Below are positions 44,954-57,320 of a DNA stretch of 64,000 nucleotides, piece after piece. Source of the DNA: Combretum micranthum (Eukaryota > Streptophyta > Magnoliopsida > Myrtales > Combretaceae); the NCBI GenBank assembly GCA_024138025.1, contig JAMXBD010000065.1:1909501-1973500 (forward strand), in the 5' to 3' direction. The translations under genes were made by a program, and so were the position numbers. The notes beneath the pieces are model-generated. The model was not told the DNA's origin and did no database searches. It was given only the letters and a program-made list of their open reading frames with translations. Each line of letters starts with the position of its first letter. Positions within the stretch are counted from its first letter, which is position 1.

Positions 44954-47900
44954 TGAGCTATGGACAATCAAAAGTATAGTGGAGGCTTGGTAGGGGTATG
45001 TCTAGGTCATTTGTCATCTTAGCTAGATTAGACTAGGCTTAAGAAGCCTTTTGACTAAATTCGACCATCAATATGTATTGAGAAAAGAAATTTTCATTTT
45101 TTTGTTACAAAAGTAAATAAAAAAAAATTAAAAGCAACTTGAACTTTATAGTTTATAGGATTGTTTGTATTTAATTTTGTGAGAGAGTCATATATGTGTT
45201 TATACCTCACAATGATAAACTTATATAGTAAATATCGATGTAATACATACAAATAGAAGGTGTCAAGAAAAGTGAAAAAAAACTGAAAGTGAGAGTATCT
45301 ACCATGATATAAAAGATATAAATAATAAGAGTGTAGCAATTGTTTATAGTTGCTATTTTCTAAACCTATGTCTTGCTAAAATTGCAGTTATAAGCTTTGA
45401 TTTACATTGGCAAGGTAAACCACATGTTCTTCCTATGATTTATATTTATAACCTTATTTAAATGATTAATTTAACTAAGCCCTGAGTAGAGAAAAAACTC
45501 TAGAAAACAACATCAAGGTGATAGTGACTAAGCAAACTAGTGGTGCATCATTAATATCTTTGCATGTGAATTAGGTTGGTCACTTTTGTATGGTTTTGTA
45601 AAATACAATATACACTACTTTTATAAAATATAGTAAATTTTTAGGTTTTATTAACATTGATGTTGATATGATGCAATAGACATGTTAATGCCATGTTAGA
45701 ATATTAACAACTTTTTTTTTCTTGTATAGACATGTACCGATTGATCAAAATAATAAAAAACTAAAATAAATTTGTAAAAAAATAATAAAAAGAAAAATGA
45801 TGTTTTTTTAATAGCATACAAACTATACGTGTTTATATAATGTAAAAGGTCATTTCGATAATTGGACTTAGAACCCAATTTAACGCTAAGAACTGGCCTT
45901 TTGGGCAAGTGGTAAGATCCAATAAGGGATGTTGTAGAAAGATTCGGCTTTGTAGACTTAGAAGTGTTGGGAATTTACAATCCACAAAACCGGATCTTGC
46001 AGCGGAATTAGATATATATATACGTTTTTAAAAACCTTAAATTCGCAGGGGATCCATGCGATTCAATTAAATTGAAACGAATAGGATTATACATTTTGAA
46101 GCTTTCAATCTTTTAGATCAAAAGGTTCTGCGATCGTGTAAGCTCCCTCTACGTTATCCACACTAATGAATTTTCCCAACAGGATTTTTGTGTGCTAGCA
46201 CGTCGAAACAATTCCTAATGTGCTTAAAAATCTCTCATGAAAATCTGAATCTCTCACGAAAGTCTCTACTCTCACTCTTGTAGTTATAGATTTTCTCTGT
46301 AATTCTAATATAATAACACATGCCATATGAAACTAGAGGAGACTATTGTGTTCTATTTATAAGATGTTGTTTTATAATTATCTACCTTAATCTTATTAGG
46401 GTTTTCTCTATTAAAACAACATTTGTCTTATAAAATAAGATTTTTATTTAATATTTATTTATTATTCTTAATTAGATTAAGAATAATATATAATTAGATA
46501 ATTTCGATATGGTTATTAAAATAACCATGATCCAATTGCTTCATTATTTGTGTGTGACCCTATAGGTTCACTTAATATTGGTAGTAACTTTTAAACATCT
46601 TTTAGGCCTACAAGACAAAATTGATCTCTAGTAAAACATTATGCCAACTTAAATTAAATGAAAATCGGTGATCCAACTCTATCTATTCACAATCGATTAT
46701 TTAGTACTTTTGTTACATGGTATCTTATGATTAAACTTAAGGTGTGGATCAATATACGCTTATATTGTCTCATCACATATTTCTTAATTCTAAAGTTTGA
46801 CTAACTTAAGTGAATGATATTAATAACTCTTTATCAATTCATTCGAGCTCGGCCATATATTTCTCAATCTTACTCATCAAGAGGCCCAAAAGATATCTCT
46901 CTCAAATTAATGAGAGGAACAAATTCCTTCACAATCACTCACATTCCTCCACATGACTTATTCCATATCCAAGTATAGTCTTGTAATTACCCGATTAAAA
47001 TGATGAAGAGTTGAATTAAAAATGAAACTTGTTATGTAGGAATCTATGGTATCATCATGTCAAAGGACTAAGGCAATATTGTAATAAGAAATACTTACCA
47101 TATTAATCCATATAGTATTCTTATAGTTGGTCATTATAAACAAAGTACTCTTACATGTATCTATGCGCTGAATCAATATCTTATATCCATGATCGGTAAA
47201 ATATGATCATCATTCAACCAATATGTTAGTCTTAATTTATTATTATTCCATATAATGAATAACGAGGGATAATTTAGAATATTGTTATTTCTTGCCTTAT
47301 TGTTTTACTATTAAAGTCACATACTTTAACAACATAAGGAATAACCAATTATTCAAGGAATAAATTTCACCAAAGTAAGAAGGTAGCCAATAATAACTTT
47401 GATAAAGGAAATGACTTACTTTATAAAAATAAATATTCAAATGATAGTGTCCACATGGCTTAGGGGACATCACTAGCAAGAGCAAGGATCATCGAACCAG
47501 TTTATTCTGCTCTCGACCTAATTCGGTTTTTTCGTGCATGAAAAGTAGACTCTAAAGATATCTTTGTGGACCAATTCAGACATTGTTCAGCTAACATAGG
47601 GCTTATATAGAATAAAATAAACCTATTTTCATCTCAATTATATAAGAAGAAGAGATGAATTTTGGCCATTAGATCCATAGAAGAGATCCAATGATTGCAA
47701 GCAATGCTTCATCTCAATTATCTATCCAAAAGTCATCTAATGGCTACCATCAGTCTTCAACATTTATAAGTAAGAGACTTCTCTTTTCATTTGAGGTCAT
47801 TTTGCATATTACCAAGATTGAAAGTAACGTGGAAACTCTGCTGGAACATCTCTAGAAAAAAATCAAAACATTTACTTTGCGAAGAACAAGTGAAGAACGA

Positions 47901-48466
47901 TCAAGTCTCTTGATTTGATCTTCTGTCACATTTGTGTACTTGAGAAACTGGGTTTGTCTGTTCCTTCTCCTACATCTTTCTCTACTATATCGGTACAATA
48001 TCATTAATTCAGGACTCCTCTCAAGTTGATCGGTATGCTTATTGCACGTCATTAACCAAATACAACAACCCCGCCACATATATAATATAATATATAAAAT
48101 AGAAGAAAACAGAAAAAGGGAAATAGCTGTGTCGGCTAACCAGTGGTAAAGGTGGCTAGCGACGAAAGGGTCAATGGCAGTGTTTGCATGATCTTAATTT
48201 TAGGTTTTGCTCTTGGCTTTTGTTGACCATTGATTACCTACAGGTAAGGGTAGCAGACAATGACTAGTTTTTTTTTTTAAATTAATTTATTGTGTGTGTA
48301 CATATTATTTATTATTATAAAGCTGATATTTCTTCTTTTGACTCCACAACTTTAAATTACTAATTACTCGTTTATTTTTTTTATTAACTCATTAATTAAC
48401 TTTATCTTTAATAAATTTGATAATTTTTAGTAATATTTATTGTCATTTTATCTACCGATATAGCTC
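44954..48466. other. intergenic, possible LTR-type remnant from about 45968
   Basis: No gene recognised. Sequence beginning TGTTGGGAATTTACAATCC near 45966 has the feel of a plant copia LTR start, and the following 1.6 kb is AT-rich and non-coding. No matching second copy or primer-binding site was found, so the element call is not secure. Confidence 0.35.
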
Positions 48467-49112
48467 TAGAGCTGCAAACAAATAGATTTGAGTTTTTTAT
48501 CAAGTCTGAAATTTAGAATCGAACTTGACTCATTTACAAATTAAGTTCGAGATGAGCTGAGTTTTTTACCAAGCTTACCAATCTTTTATCGATCTTAAAA
48601 TTTATGCTCCAACCTAACTCCTTTAGATAAATGTTTTTTTTATATTTTTTTCTAACCTAAAAGTAATATATAAGAGTCACTAAATATATACATATATAGA
48701 ATTAGTTTTTGTTGTTTTAAGTATGTATTAATATATTATAAATATAAAACTAAAAAATTTGCTATAGAGTTTGTTCATGAGCCTGTCAATAAGCTTACTC
48801 ACAAGCCTATTCATGAACTTAAACGAACTTATTCATAAACCGACTTGCGAGCTTGAATCGAAGCTCGAGATGACTTATTTAGATAAACAAGTTTTGCTTT
48901 AAGCTCGGGCTTGGTTCTTTTCCTAAACAGGGCTCGAGTCGAACCTAAAGGAGCTGAGCTTTAATAACTTGCTAGCAGTTAGGTTCATTTACAATCCTAT
49001 ATAAAACATTATAATCTTATATTATTTTAAATTACCAATTACTCCATTTTTGTTTTATTTACTCATTAATTAACTTTATCTTTATTAACTTTGATGCTTT
49101 TTAGGAATACTT
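48350..49112. repeat. about 85-bp direct repeat flanking the MITE
   Basis: 48352-48441 and 49030-49112 share TTTAAATTAC-AATTACTC, TTATTAACTCATTAATTAAC-like sequence, TTTATCTTTA and TTTTTAG-AATA in the same order. A small segmental duplication with the MITE inserted between the copies would explain this. Confidence 0.6.
48467..48999. mobile_element. hAT-type MITE, same family as 44487-44945
   Basis: Ends are TAGAGCTGCAAACAAATAG at left and TAGGATTGTAAATGAACCT inward from right, plausible TIRs. The 8-bp flanks tatagctc and tataaaac match at 5 of 8 positions, so the duplication has eroded. The interior carries GAGCTTGAA/CTCGAG-type words as in the other copy. Confidence 0.6.
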
Positions 49113-51117
49113 ACCTTACTTATCTAATTATATAAGAAATTACAACCTCCAATTATAAACGTTTCTCAACTGTATAGTATCCACTATAATAACTTCTATG
49201 TTATCATGATCCCTCCTTTTTCCCCCCTCTAGTTAGCTTCCAATTAATCCTCTCTCTATATATTTTTTTTCTTTTTAATTTAATTCCATTTATTTTTCCT
49301 ATAATAATCAACATACCTTTTCAAAAGTTCAATTTATATATTTAATATATTTCTATATTATTAAATTTTTACACCCACCGTATTATTAAATTTATAATCA
49401 CTTATTTGGTGTCTTTAGTCGTTATAAAAATAATATATAGTTTGGAAAAAAGTCACACTATATACTTGTATTAGAAAAGTATTTTGATAACATGATGAAA
49501 TTCTATTGCAACAAGTATGGAGTGAATGTCAAAGTAAGATTAAGTGGATATAGAAGTTATAAGTTTAAAATTCCAATGTTAATTACATAGGTACATACAA
49601 ATTGTTTAGACGGTTTTATAAAACTATATATTTATGAAATAATAAATCAAGTAATTTATTTTATTTAATAAATTAATTTTTTTATCACCCCAGATGCATG
49701 ATCTGCTAATGTGATACTGCTATTTGTTAAAGAAAAGTTAACATTTTCCTTTTTCGTTATTTTAGCTAATTAGCATATGTATACAATTATAATATTTAGA
49801 AAAAAAAAATATTAATATGTTGATTGTGGCATTGTTGTGTTGATATTTGTGCCACGTTGGGATTGTGTTGTTGACAAAATTAAGAGTAGGTGTTGTATTT
49901 TGAAAAAAAGGGGTGATGATGAACACTTAAGTTAACAATGATGGTCAACATAATTCACTATATCTTTAATAATCCTCAATTAAATATAAGATATTAATAA
50001 TATTGGAGCTGCGGGGTTCTAGTCTATGTCGTTACGTGGGTATTGCATAAGTTCTGTGCTGCATTCGACTCAGTTAAGCAATAAAATACTTGTGATAGGT
50101 GAAGAAACTTTAGAGTATTAATCCCTTTGTTTGTGGGCAGAGTATAAATCGTTATTCATTTGAACTCAGAGAGATTAAAAAGAAACAAAAAAGATGAGAA
50201 ACATGTAATCTCAATCATATAAACACCCTTGTGACAATTGAAGAAACTTTGAAGTATTAATCTCATTATTTGTGCTTTGAGTAATACTTTTTTTTTTTTT
50301 TTGAATTTTATATTTGTTTTAAAGCTAGATTCACAGTCTTGTATTTTTTTTTTTTTTTTTTAAATGAAGATGTAAGACTGAATATTCAGATTTTTAGGCT
50401 CAAAGACGTCTATTATAGCACTTAATAGATAATACAAGACAAAGCTTACTTATTCAAGATTATCTAGATAATCATGCCATAAAGGGTCAAGGTAAGTAGC
50501 TATTTAAGGATTATATCAAGAGGTTTATTTAGCTGGTTTGTTTTATATTTGTATCTATGTTTGTATCGAAATAATATGTTTTAATTTATTTGATTTGCAT
50601 CTATATTTGATTTATTTGATTTTTTTTTATGAGAACTATCATTTTTTTTTTTGTATCTATTTCTTGATAAACGATTTATTATAAAAAAAGTTTGAAAAAG
50701 TATCTGTATCTGCTGAAAATAACTAAATAAACATAATCCACTATGCATGCTATAAAGGCTTAAGGTAAGTAGCCTATTTTGTTTTAATAAAATGTGTAAG
50801 CATGTTTGAAAAAGTTTGCTTAAGAAAATTTGAAAGTGGATGATCGAATCTAATGATCATTATTGAAGCTCACCAAAACAAATCTTTTTATGTGGCTCCA
50901 ATTGTACATCGGACTGCTCACAAAGTGAATCCAAACAAGTAATAGTTTGATAATGGGCTTGACCCAATTTCATAAAGAGACAAATTCAACCCTCTACCAT
51001 GGCTTTATGGGAACACGACCGAACAATTCCTACCAATCCAAATCTAAGATTTCTCGTCCCACTCGCCACCAGGGATTCGTCATATTCTAATTTATAAGAG
51101 TCATATAGATTGGACTT
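49008..51117. other. intergenic, AT-rich
   Basis: No gene recognised. A segment at about 50520-50745 has imperfect inverted ends (GTTTATTTAGCTGG and its inverted partner GTTTATTTAGTT) and shares sequence with the possible MITE at 30968-31195. Confidence 0.45.
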
Positions 51118-51373
51118 TTGTCATCTCGTGATCAAATTAGTAATAAGACAGAGAGCATACTTCTTCACTGCCGGATCCCAATTACAAAACGAAAAGCTGC
51201 ACCTTCAAACCTTGCAATTTACAAATCTGAGGTAAATGCATACCAACTTGATTTTTTAACAGAATCTCGGTTACCATATAAGAAAAGACATATTCCTGTT
51301 AAGATGTGCATGAATAATTATAGCAGAATGCCTAGACTTTTACACAGTAAAATAAAGTGCATAGAGCAATTCT

Positions 51374-51568
51374 ATGGTACGAATGGAACCTGAAAGTGCC
51401 TTTAAGATTCCCAGAAAAGGTGGTCAAGGAACCGTTTTTAAGGGTATGTTAGCAAATGTAAGAATTGTCGCAACTAAAAAAAGCTATAACCATGATTGGG
51501 TTATTTCTCCTGAAGAACAGAAATTTTTCTCAACAAAAGATAGCCAAGCAGATTGGGAACAGCTTTAG
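51374..51568 (+). pseudogene. WAK-like kinase P-loop fragment
   Basis: The frame reads [19 protein letters not shown], then ATKKS, the glycine-rich loop and ATP-binding Lys region of a wall-associated-kinase-like receptor. It closely resembles [19 protein letters not shown] in the pseudogene 4 kb downstream. No other kinase subdomain follows and the flanks are unrelated. The first loop Gly is replaced (RKGG for GKGG). An isolated duplicate fragment. Confidence 0.75.
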
Positions 51569-53190
51569 AAAGAGGATCAGAGAGCAAGTAATTTTCACTA
51601 ATGAAACCTATAGTAGTAAAAGAAATAGCTAATGTTGAGTGTTTAATTAAGAGGAAACTATTTTTTCTAATTGTGATGGTTAATCACTACGGAAAACATC
51701 AATATACAATGAGAAAAATAATTTTAATCTTTTAATGATGGATAATATTATTATTCTTATATTCTGTCGACATTTTTCCTGATAGCTAATCATCATCATT
51801 GCCTGCTATTTTTGACCCACTGTTACTTGATTATGAAAAACATTAATAACCGCAACCTCTTTTTTTTATATAATAATATTACATTTAGATAAAATTTTTC
51901 AATCATATTGAAGAAAAGTTCGGACAAAATTTTCCACAAGACAAAGACAGCCCATAGTTTTATAATGCAAGTATAGGTCCCATGGGGGGCTGGATCAATA
52001 AACAATCATTACAAATTTTAGTTCATTATATATACATTGAATTCGACATAACAAATATGAATAAAACCACGGTTATAGAGAGAAAATCCAAGATACGATA
52101 AGAAAATCCCATATAGAGTCCCAAATAAATATGATTATTTTATAACTTTATTTATGAACTATAACCAATTTCATATGCGTTTGGCATGAATACGACCTAG
52201 ATACGAAATAAAGAAATTGGTAGCGCTACCAGTAAACCATCCAAGATACAGAGTATTTTCAATGTCACCAAAGAAGAACATCCAGCCAGAGAAATTTTTC
52301 TGCCGGGGATTTTCACTAATCCGTGAGAGAACCTTTTTTCTGGGATGGTCGCAATTAGAAACAGAAAACATTGGCTATCTCACCGCAGAATCCATTCATT
52401 CCTGCACTAATGAATCAGACACAGAAAACATTGGCTACTACACGCACATGTTCTAGTGTAAGATTGGAGGTTTCATTCCTGGCAAATTCACTCGCTGGAG
52501 GGTCATGATGATCTCTTGTCGCAAACTTTGACCTGGGTGTAATTTAGCTCATTTAATTTTAGCTGTACCACACCTTAATTATCTAATTTAAAAATTTAAA
52601 TTTGTAAATATAGTGCAAACTTCATATTCACAGGAAGTAAATGACGATATTAGGATTTGATACAACCTCTTGGAGCTTAAACTTATAGATTTAGTATTAC
52701 AAGCTTTAGATATGGCGCTCTATAAAACTGTGATTAATTAAATATCTCAAAACTTACAAAAGTCTTTCCCAACTTTGTCTATTTGCAATATCATCCAATG
52801 GTTTCCCTTATCATCTCCAAAAGGATAGAATTTTCTGTCTAAGATTGTTGTGTTGCATTTGTTCCCAGTAGAAGACTTCAAATTAGGCAGCTAAATTAAA
52901 AGATTAATTAGTAGCAGCTTCCACCTCTGTTGTCTTTTTAATCCATGATTGCTATTTATTAATAAGCGAAAATAATATTTTATTTGATTGTTCCTAGATG
53001 AAAGTTTGTAAGCATGCTAAAAGTTGATTAGATTGTGCCAAAATTCAGCCAATCGCTCTAGCTATATTTCAAGTAGTCACACTAAGGAATCCAGGAAACT
53101 ATGGATGTCAACTTCATGAGGTTGAAACTTAAGTCCCTACGAGGAAACATCATAAACTTGTACATTTGAAAGAAACAGTAGACAACGGTC
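51569..53190. other. intergenic, upstream of WAKL pseudogene
   Basis: No gene recognised. A short duplicated word, ACAGAAAACATTGGCTA, occurs at about 52360 and 52421 within an open frame (52217-52456) of unknown meaning. Confidence 0.5.
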
Positions 53191-53199
53191 TTATAAATA
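53191..53199 (+). promoter_or_regulatory. TATA box of WAKL gene
   Basis: TTATAAATA, 69 bp before ATG 53268, at a normal distance for a plant promoter. It suggests the locus was once, and may still be, transcribed. Confidence 0.6.
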
Positions 53200-53267
53200 C
53201 CAAACAAGCAAACCTCGTTTTAGATTCAGATTGACAAAACCTGAACATAATTCACTCAATCATAAAG

Positions 53268-56200
53268 ATGGCCAAGAAGAAATGTGTCTTTCATATCCTT
53301 AGTTCTCTTCTTTTATATACAATAGTAATACAAGCAGATGGTGCTTCTCCCAAGTTGACAAAACCCAACTGCCAAGAATCTTGCGGAAATATACAAATTC
53401 CCTTTCCTTTTGGAATTGGAAGTAGCTGTTTCCTGGATGACTGGTACAATATAGAGTGCGGGCAAAACAATTCCATCCCGTTCCTAAAGAAGATTGACTT
53501 GCGGGTGTTTAATATTTCGTTACCTAATTATTTTGAGAGTCAAAATGGAAGGATTAGCATCAATCTTCCAATAGCATTTTTAAGTCACAACTGCACCGAT
53601 AAAGTGACAAATGCATCTCTAAGCCTGAAAGGAAGCCAATTCATCTTCTCACAAACAAGAAATGTATTCAGCGCTGTTGGTTTTGATGACACTGCTTTGT
53701 TGAATAGCACAGAGAATGCCATTGTTGGATGTAAGCTCAAATGTGAGGGAGGCAACTACAGTAGATATAGTTCATGTTCTGGCAGTTGTTGTCAAACCAC
53801 AAAACCATTTGGCCTTCAGGCTTTTAATATAGATTTTAGTAGTTCTAAGACTACAACCGGGGTGGATGATCAGCAATGCAACTATGCATTCCTAGTAAAT
53901 CAGACATGGTTTCAGGCCACAGCTACAGATTTGGATGCCTTTAAAATCAATGGATTTGTCCCCACGGTACTGGAATGGGGAATTTCAAATGTGGCTGACC
54001 TCGCAAGGTGGTTGTACGGTCAGAGCAGATTCGGTAGGGACGTTTCCTACAAATGCATAAATGAGAGCTTAAGTTCATCGGCGAGCATCAAGATGCCATT
54101 TTTGCAGTGTTGTTGTTTCATTGGTTATACAGGCAACCCCTACCTCATAATTGATGGATGTCAAGGTAAAATCTCCTAGCTTTCTATCAAATTCTTCTAT
54201 TTTCAAATGTTAAACCATCGGCATGAAACTATGATGCAGAACAGCTTGCAGGCCGACTACTAGATAAATTAAACAAATCAAAAGGCCTCAAGAAAAAATA
54301 AGCACACAGACCTTTAAACCTTTAACATATAATTTTGTTTTCTTATTATTATAAGCTTATGCGAAACTCGTTCAAAAAACTATATTTTATTGGAGTTTAT
54401 CTCGTAATCATAAATTTCAGGCCCAAAAACCATCACCTAGGGCCTAAAAACAGGCTTTCATTATTTTTTTGAATTTCATTTTTTTTTTGTGCTTTATGGT
54501 TTTCTAAAAACGATATAATTTATCGTTTTTATATTTCAGAATCATTATGTCTTAAAAAAAAAAAATATTATCCAGTTGATTGGAACTTATCAAAATTAGT
54601 GTATATTATTTTTTTAAGACCAATCGTTGATTATATCTGTTGTTGCTTATACTACTCGCTACATTATGCTCTAACCTACCATCAAATAAGAAACAATCCG
54701 TTAAAATCATCAGGTGCAAAAGCAGATAACCTCTGATCATTTCTTATACTAATATATACATTGAAAATTATACTAGCTTTTCTGATAACTTCTTCCGTGT
54801 ATCATGAGAAACATATTTATTATTTTATCCCTCATATTTCCTCTCCATAACAGGGAAAGTGAAAAAGAACATTGTGTATATGATGGACATTTGACTACTT
54901 TATGCATCATTTAAATGCAGAGAATCACGAATGTGAAGATCCAAGCAACCCCTGTCCCGGGATGTGTGTGAATAAGCCAGGGTACTTCGATTGTGTGGAT
55001 GGAAGAATCGATGGAAGAAGAAAATTAAAATTCACCATGATAGGTTGGCGACTCTACACCAATCATATAAAGAAAGTAACTAGAAGCTTACTATCCCCTG
55101 AAATGTCTAATTATTGAATGACTAATTTATATAGATTAGAGAAGAGATTATTGTAAATAGATTTTGTTTAATATTGGTTATTCAGGTATTAGTAGTGGTA
55201 TTGGGGCACTTCTCTTACTTCTTGGCATATAGTGGGTGTACAAGATCATCAAAAGAAGCAAAGTCAGGAAACTCAAAGAGGAACATTTTAAACGGAATGG
55301 AGGTCTCTTGTTGCAGCAACAGCTATCCTCCCATGAAGGAAGCATTGAAAAAAAACAAATTATTCAATCAAAAGCAGTTGGAAAAAGCTACTGACAATTA
55401 TAACGAGAGCAGAGTTCTAGGAAAAGGTGGCCAAGGGACTGTATTTAAGGGAATGTTAGCTGATGGAAGAATAGTTGCCCTCAAGAAAGCTTCAGTTATA
55501 GGTGAGTGGAAAGTTGAATGAATTATAAATGAAGTTATAATATTATCACAAATTAATCACTGTTGTCTAGAGATAGAAATTCCTCTTCTCGTATATGAGT
55601 TCATCCCGAATGGAACTCTCTATGATTACCTTCACGATTCAAACAAGGAGATCCAAGTTTCATGTGATATGCGTTTGCAGCTTGCAACTGAAATTGCAAG
55701 TGCACTTTCCTACTTACATTCAGCAGCATCGGTCCTCATATATCATCGAGATATCGAATCTACCAACATACTTTTGGATGAAAAGTACATTGCAAAAGTA
55801 GCAGAATTTGGGACATCTAAATCAGTTTCTCTGAATCAAACTCATGTGACCACGTTGATACAAGGAACCTTTAGATACTTAGATCAGAATGCTTCCAATC
55901 AAGCCAATTCACAGACAAGAGTGATGTATATAGTTTTGGGTTGATACTTGTTGAGCTTTTGACAGGACAAAAGCCTATCTCTTCACAAAGGACGGAGGAA
56001 GGTAGAAGCCTAGCAACATATTTTATCCAATCTGTTGAAGACAGCTATCTATTTGATATTCTTGATCCAAAAATTGGGCAAGAAGGCAAGAAAGAAGAGA
56101 CTATAAAGGTTGCTAATCTTGCAAAAAGGTGCTTGCATTTGAATGGAAGGAATCGACCTACAATGAAAGAAGTAGCAATGGAGTTAGAAGAGACAAAAAG

Positions 56201-56348
56201 GCTTGGACACTCATCTCATATACAACAGAACACAGAAGGTGAGGCAATTCAAAATCATAATAATGCCTCTATTTGGGGAGTTAAACAAAATGTTGATGCA
56301 GTTACCATGTCAGATGTTGAGCCGCTCTTGTCTAGTGGAACATGGTGA
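53268..56348 (+). pseudogene. wall-associated kinase-like (WAKL) receptor pseudogene
   Basis: WAKL proteins are plasma-membrane receptor kinases with pectin-type extracellular binding. Exon 1 (53268-54165) is intact: signal peptide (MAKKKCVFHILSSLLLYTIV), then the galacturonan-binding Cys pattern CQESCGNIQIPFPFGIGSSC and a WAK-associated region ending DGCQ. Exon 2 (54921-55043) has a shortened EGF-like unit (NHECEDPSNPCPGMCVNKPG). Exon 3 from 55186 carries the membrane segment and kinase but is broken: TAG replaces a codon just after the TM (about 55230), a stop follows GEWKVE near 55519 where the segment around NVVKLLG is missing, and a frameshift occurs near 55890 before VELLTGQKPISS. The catalytic loop reads HRDIES (Lys lost) and the metal-binding DFG is EFG, so even a repaired reading would be kinase-dead. 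Confidence 0.88.
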
Positions 56349-56351
56349 CGA

Positions 56352-57320
56352 GGCACATCCTTTAAATTCCATTATGAAATTGTGAGGGTAACATATTGCT
56401 ATATGTGCAACCATCTCTTATGTGGTAGAAATTGGTGACTATTTTCCTCGCTGTTGAGCAATTAGTTTAATTTCATCTTCATAATTGATACAAGTGAAAT
56501 GTCTGTTCTTCTTTTGCTTTGATGCGTCTAATTTCCTTTTGTTTGACCAATACTGAATATTTTTTACATTTGTAAGTTTTGAATAAGTAGATCTATTAAG
56601 GTATATGTATATATAAATAGTGTTACATGATACGGGTTGGAAAGGCAATTTAGTTCAGGATTTTCTAAATCTAACAAAAATTTTCTATTTGACCCAAAAA
56701 AAAAAAAAAAAAAAAAACTAAAGCTATACCAAAACAAATTACAACTTTTACAAACTAAACTAAATTAAAGTATTTGGTTTTGGTTTAGTTTGAGTTTGGA
56801 TTTGAACCGGATACAAGTGAATTTACAAAAAAATTCTCTTACAATATGAAATACTTCAAAAAATAAAGTAGAAGCAAGAGTAGGCTAGTCAAAAGTCCTA
56901 ACAAAAATCGCCCTTTTATTTTATTTTTTTCAAAATCAACATCACAACTATTTAATGTAAATTATAGAGTTTGTAAATTTGGTACAAGGTTTATATTTGT
57001 CATGCACTTCTAACTTCGAGGTTACTTCTTTGACTAACCTATTAAGTGAACAACTTTATTAGATTGGAGTTTAATGACTATTTATGGATTTTGATACAAT
57101 GTTAAAATTTGAAGTTTGAACTTATATATATGGTATCAACCTTATAATTATCAATTGACACTCTTGTTCTCTGTTTTCACATAACTAGAAACTTGAGAAT
57201 TTTTCTCTACTACTTCAAATGTTCTACAGCTAGCCTTTCATTGTTATTTTTAAATTCATGTTTATACTATTTGAAACTCTAATTCCCAATTGTAATTCAA
57301 TAAATAAGATCTTGAATAAT
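56352..57320. other. WAKL 3' flank and intergenic
   Basis: Possible 3' UTR, then AT-rich sequence with an A-run at 56695-56717. No gene or repeat recognised. Confidence 0.45.

Noticed and set aside
45890..45935. tRNA-like text GGGCAAGTGGTAAGATCC
   Set aside because: Resembles a D-arm only; no anticodon or T-arm pairing follows at the needed spacing.
45966..47600. Possible 1.6-kb solo LTR starting TGTTGGGAATTTACAATCC
   Set aside because: No second LTR, target duplication or primer-binding site could be fixed; kept only as a comment in the intergenic entry.
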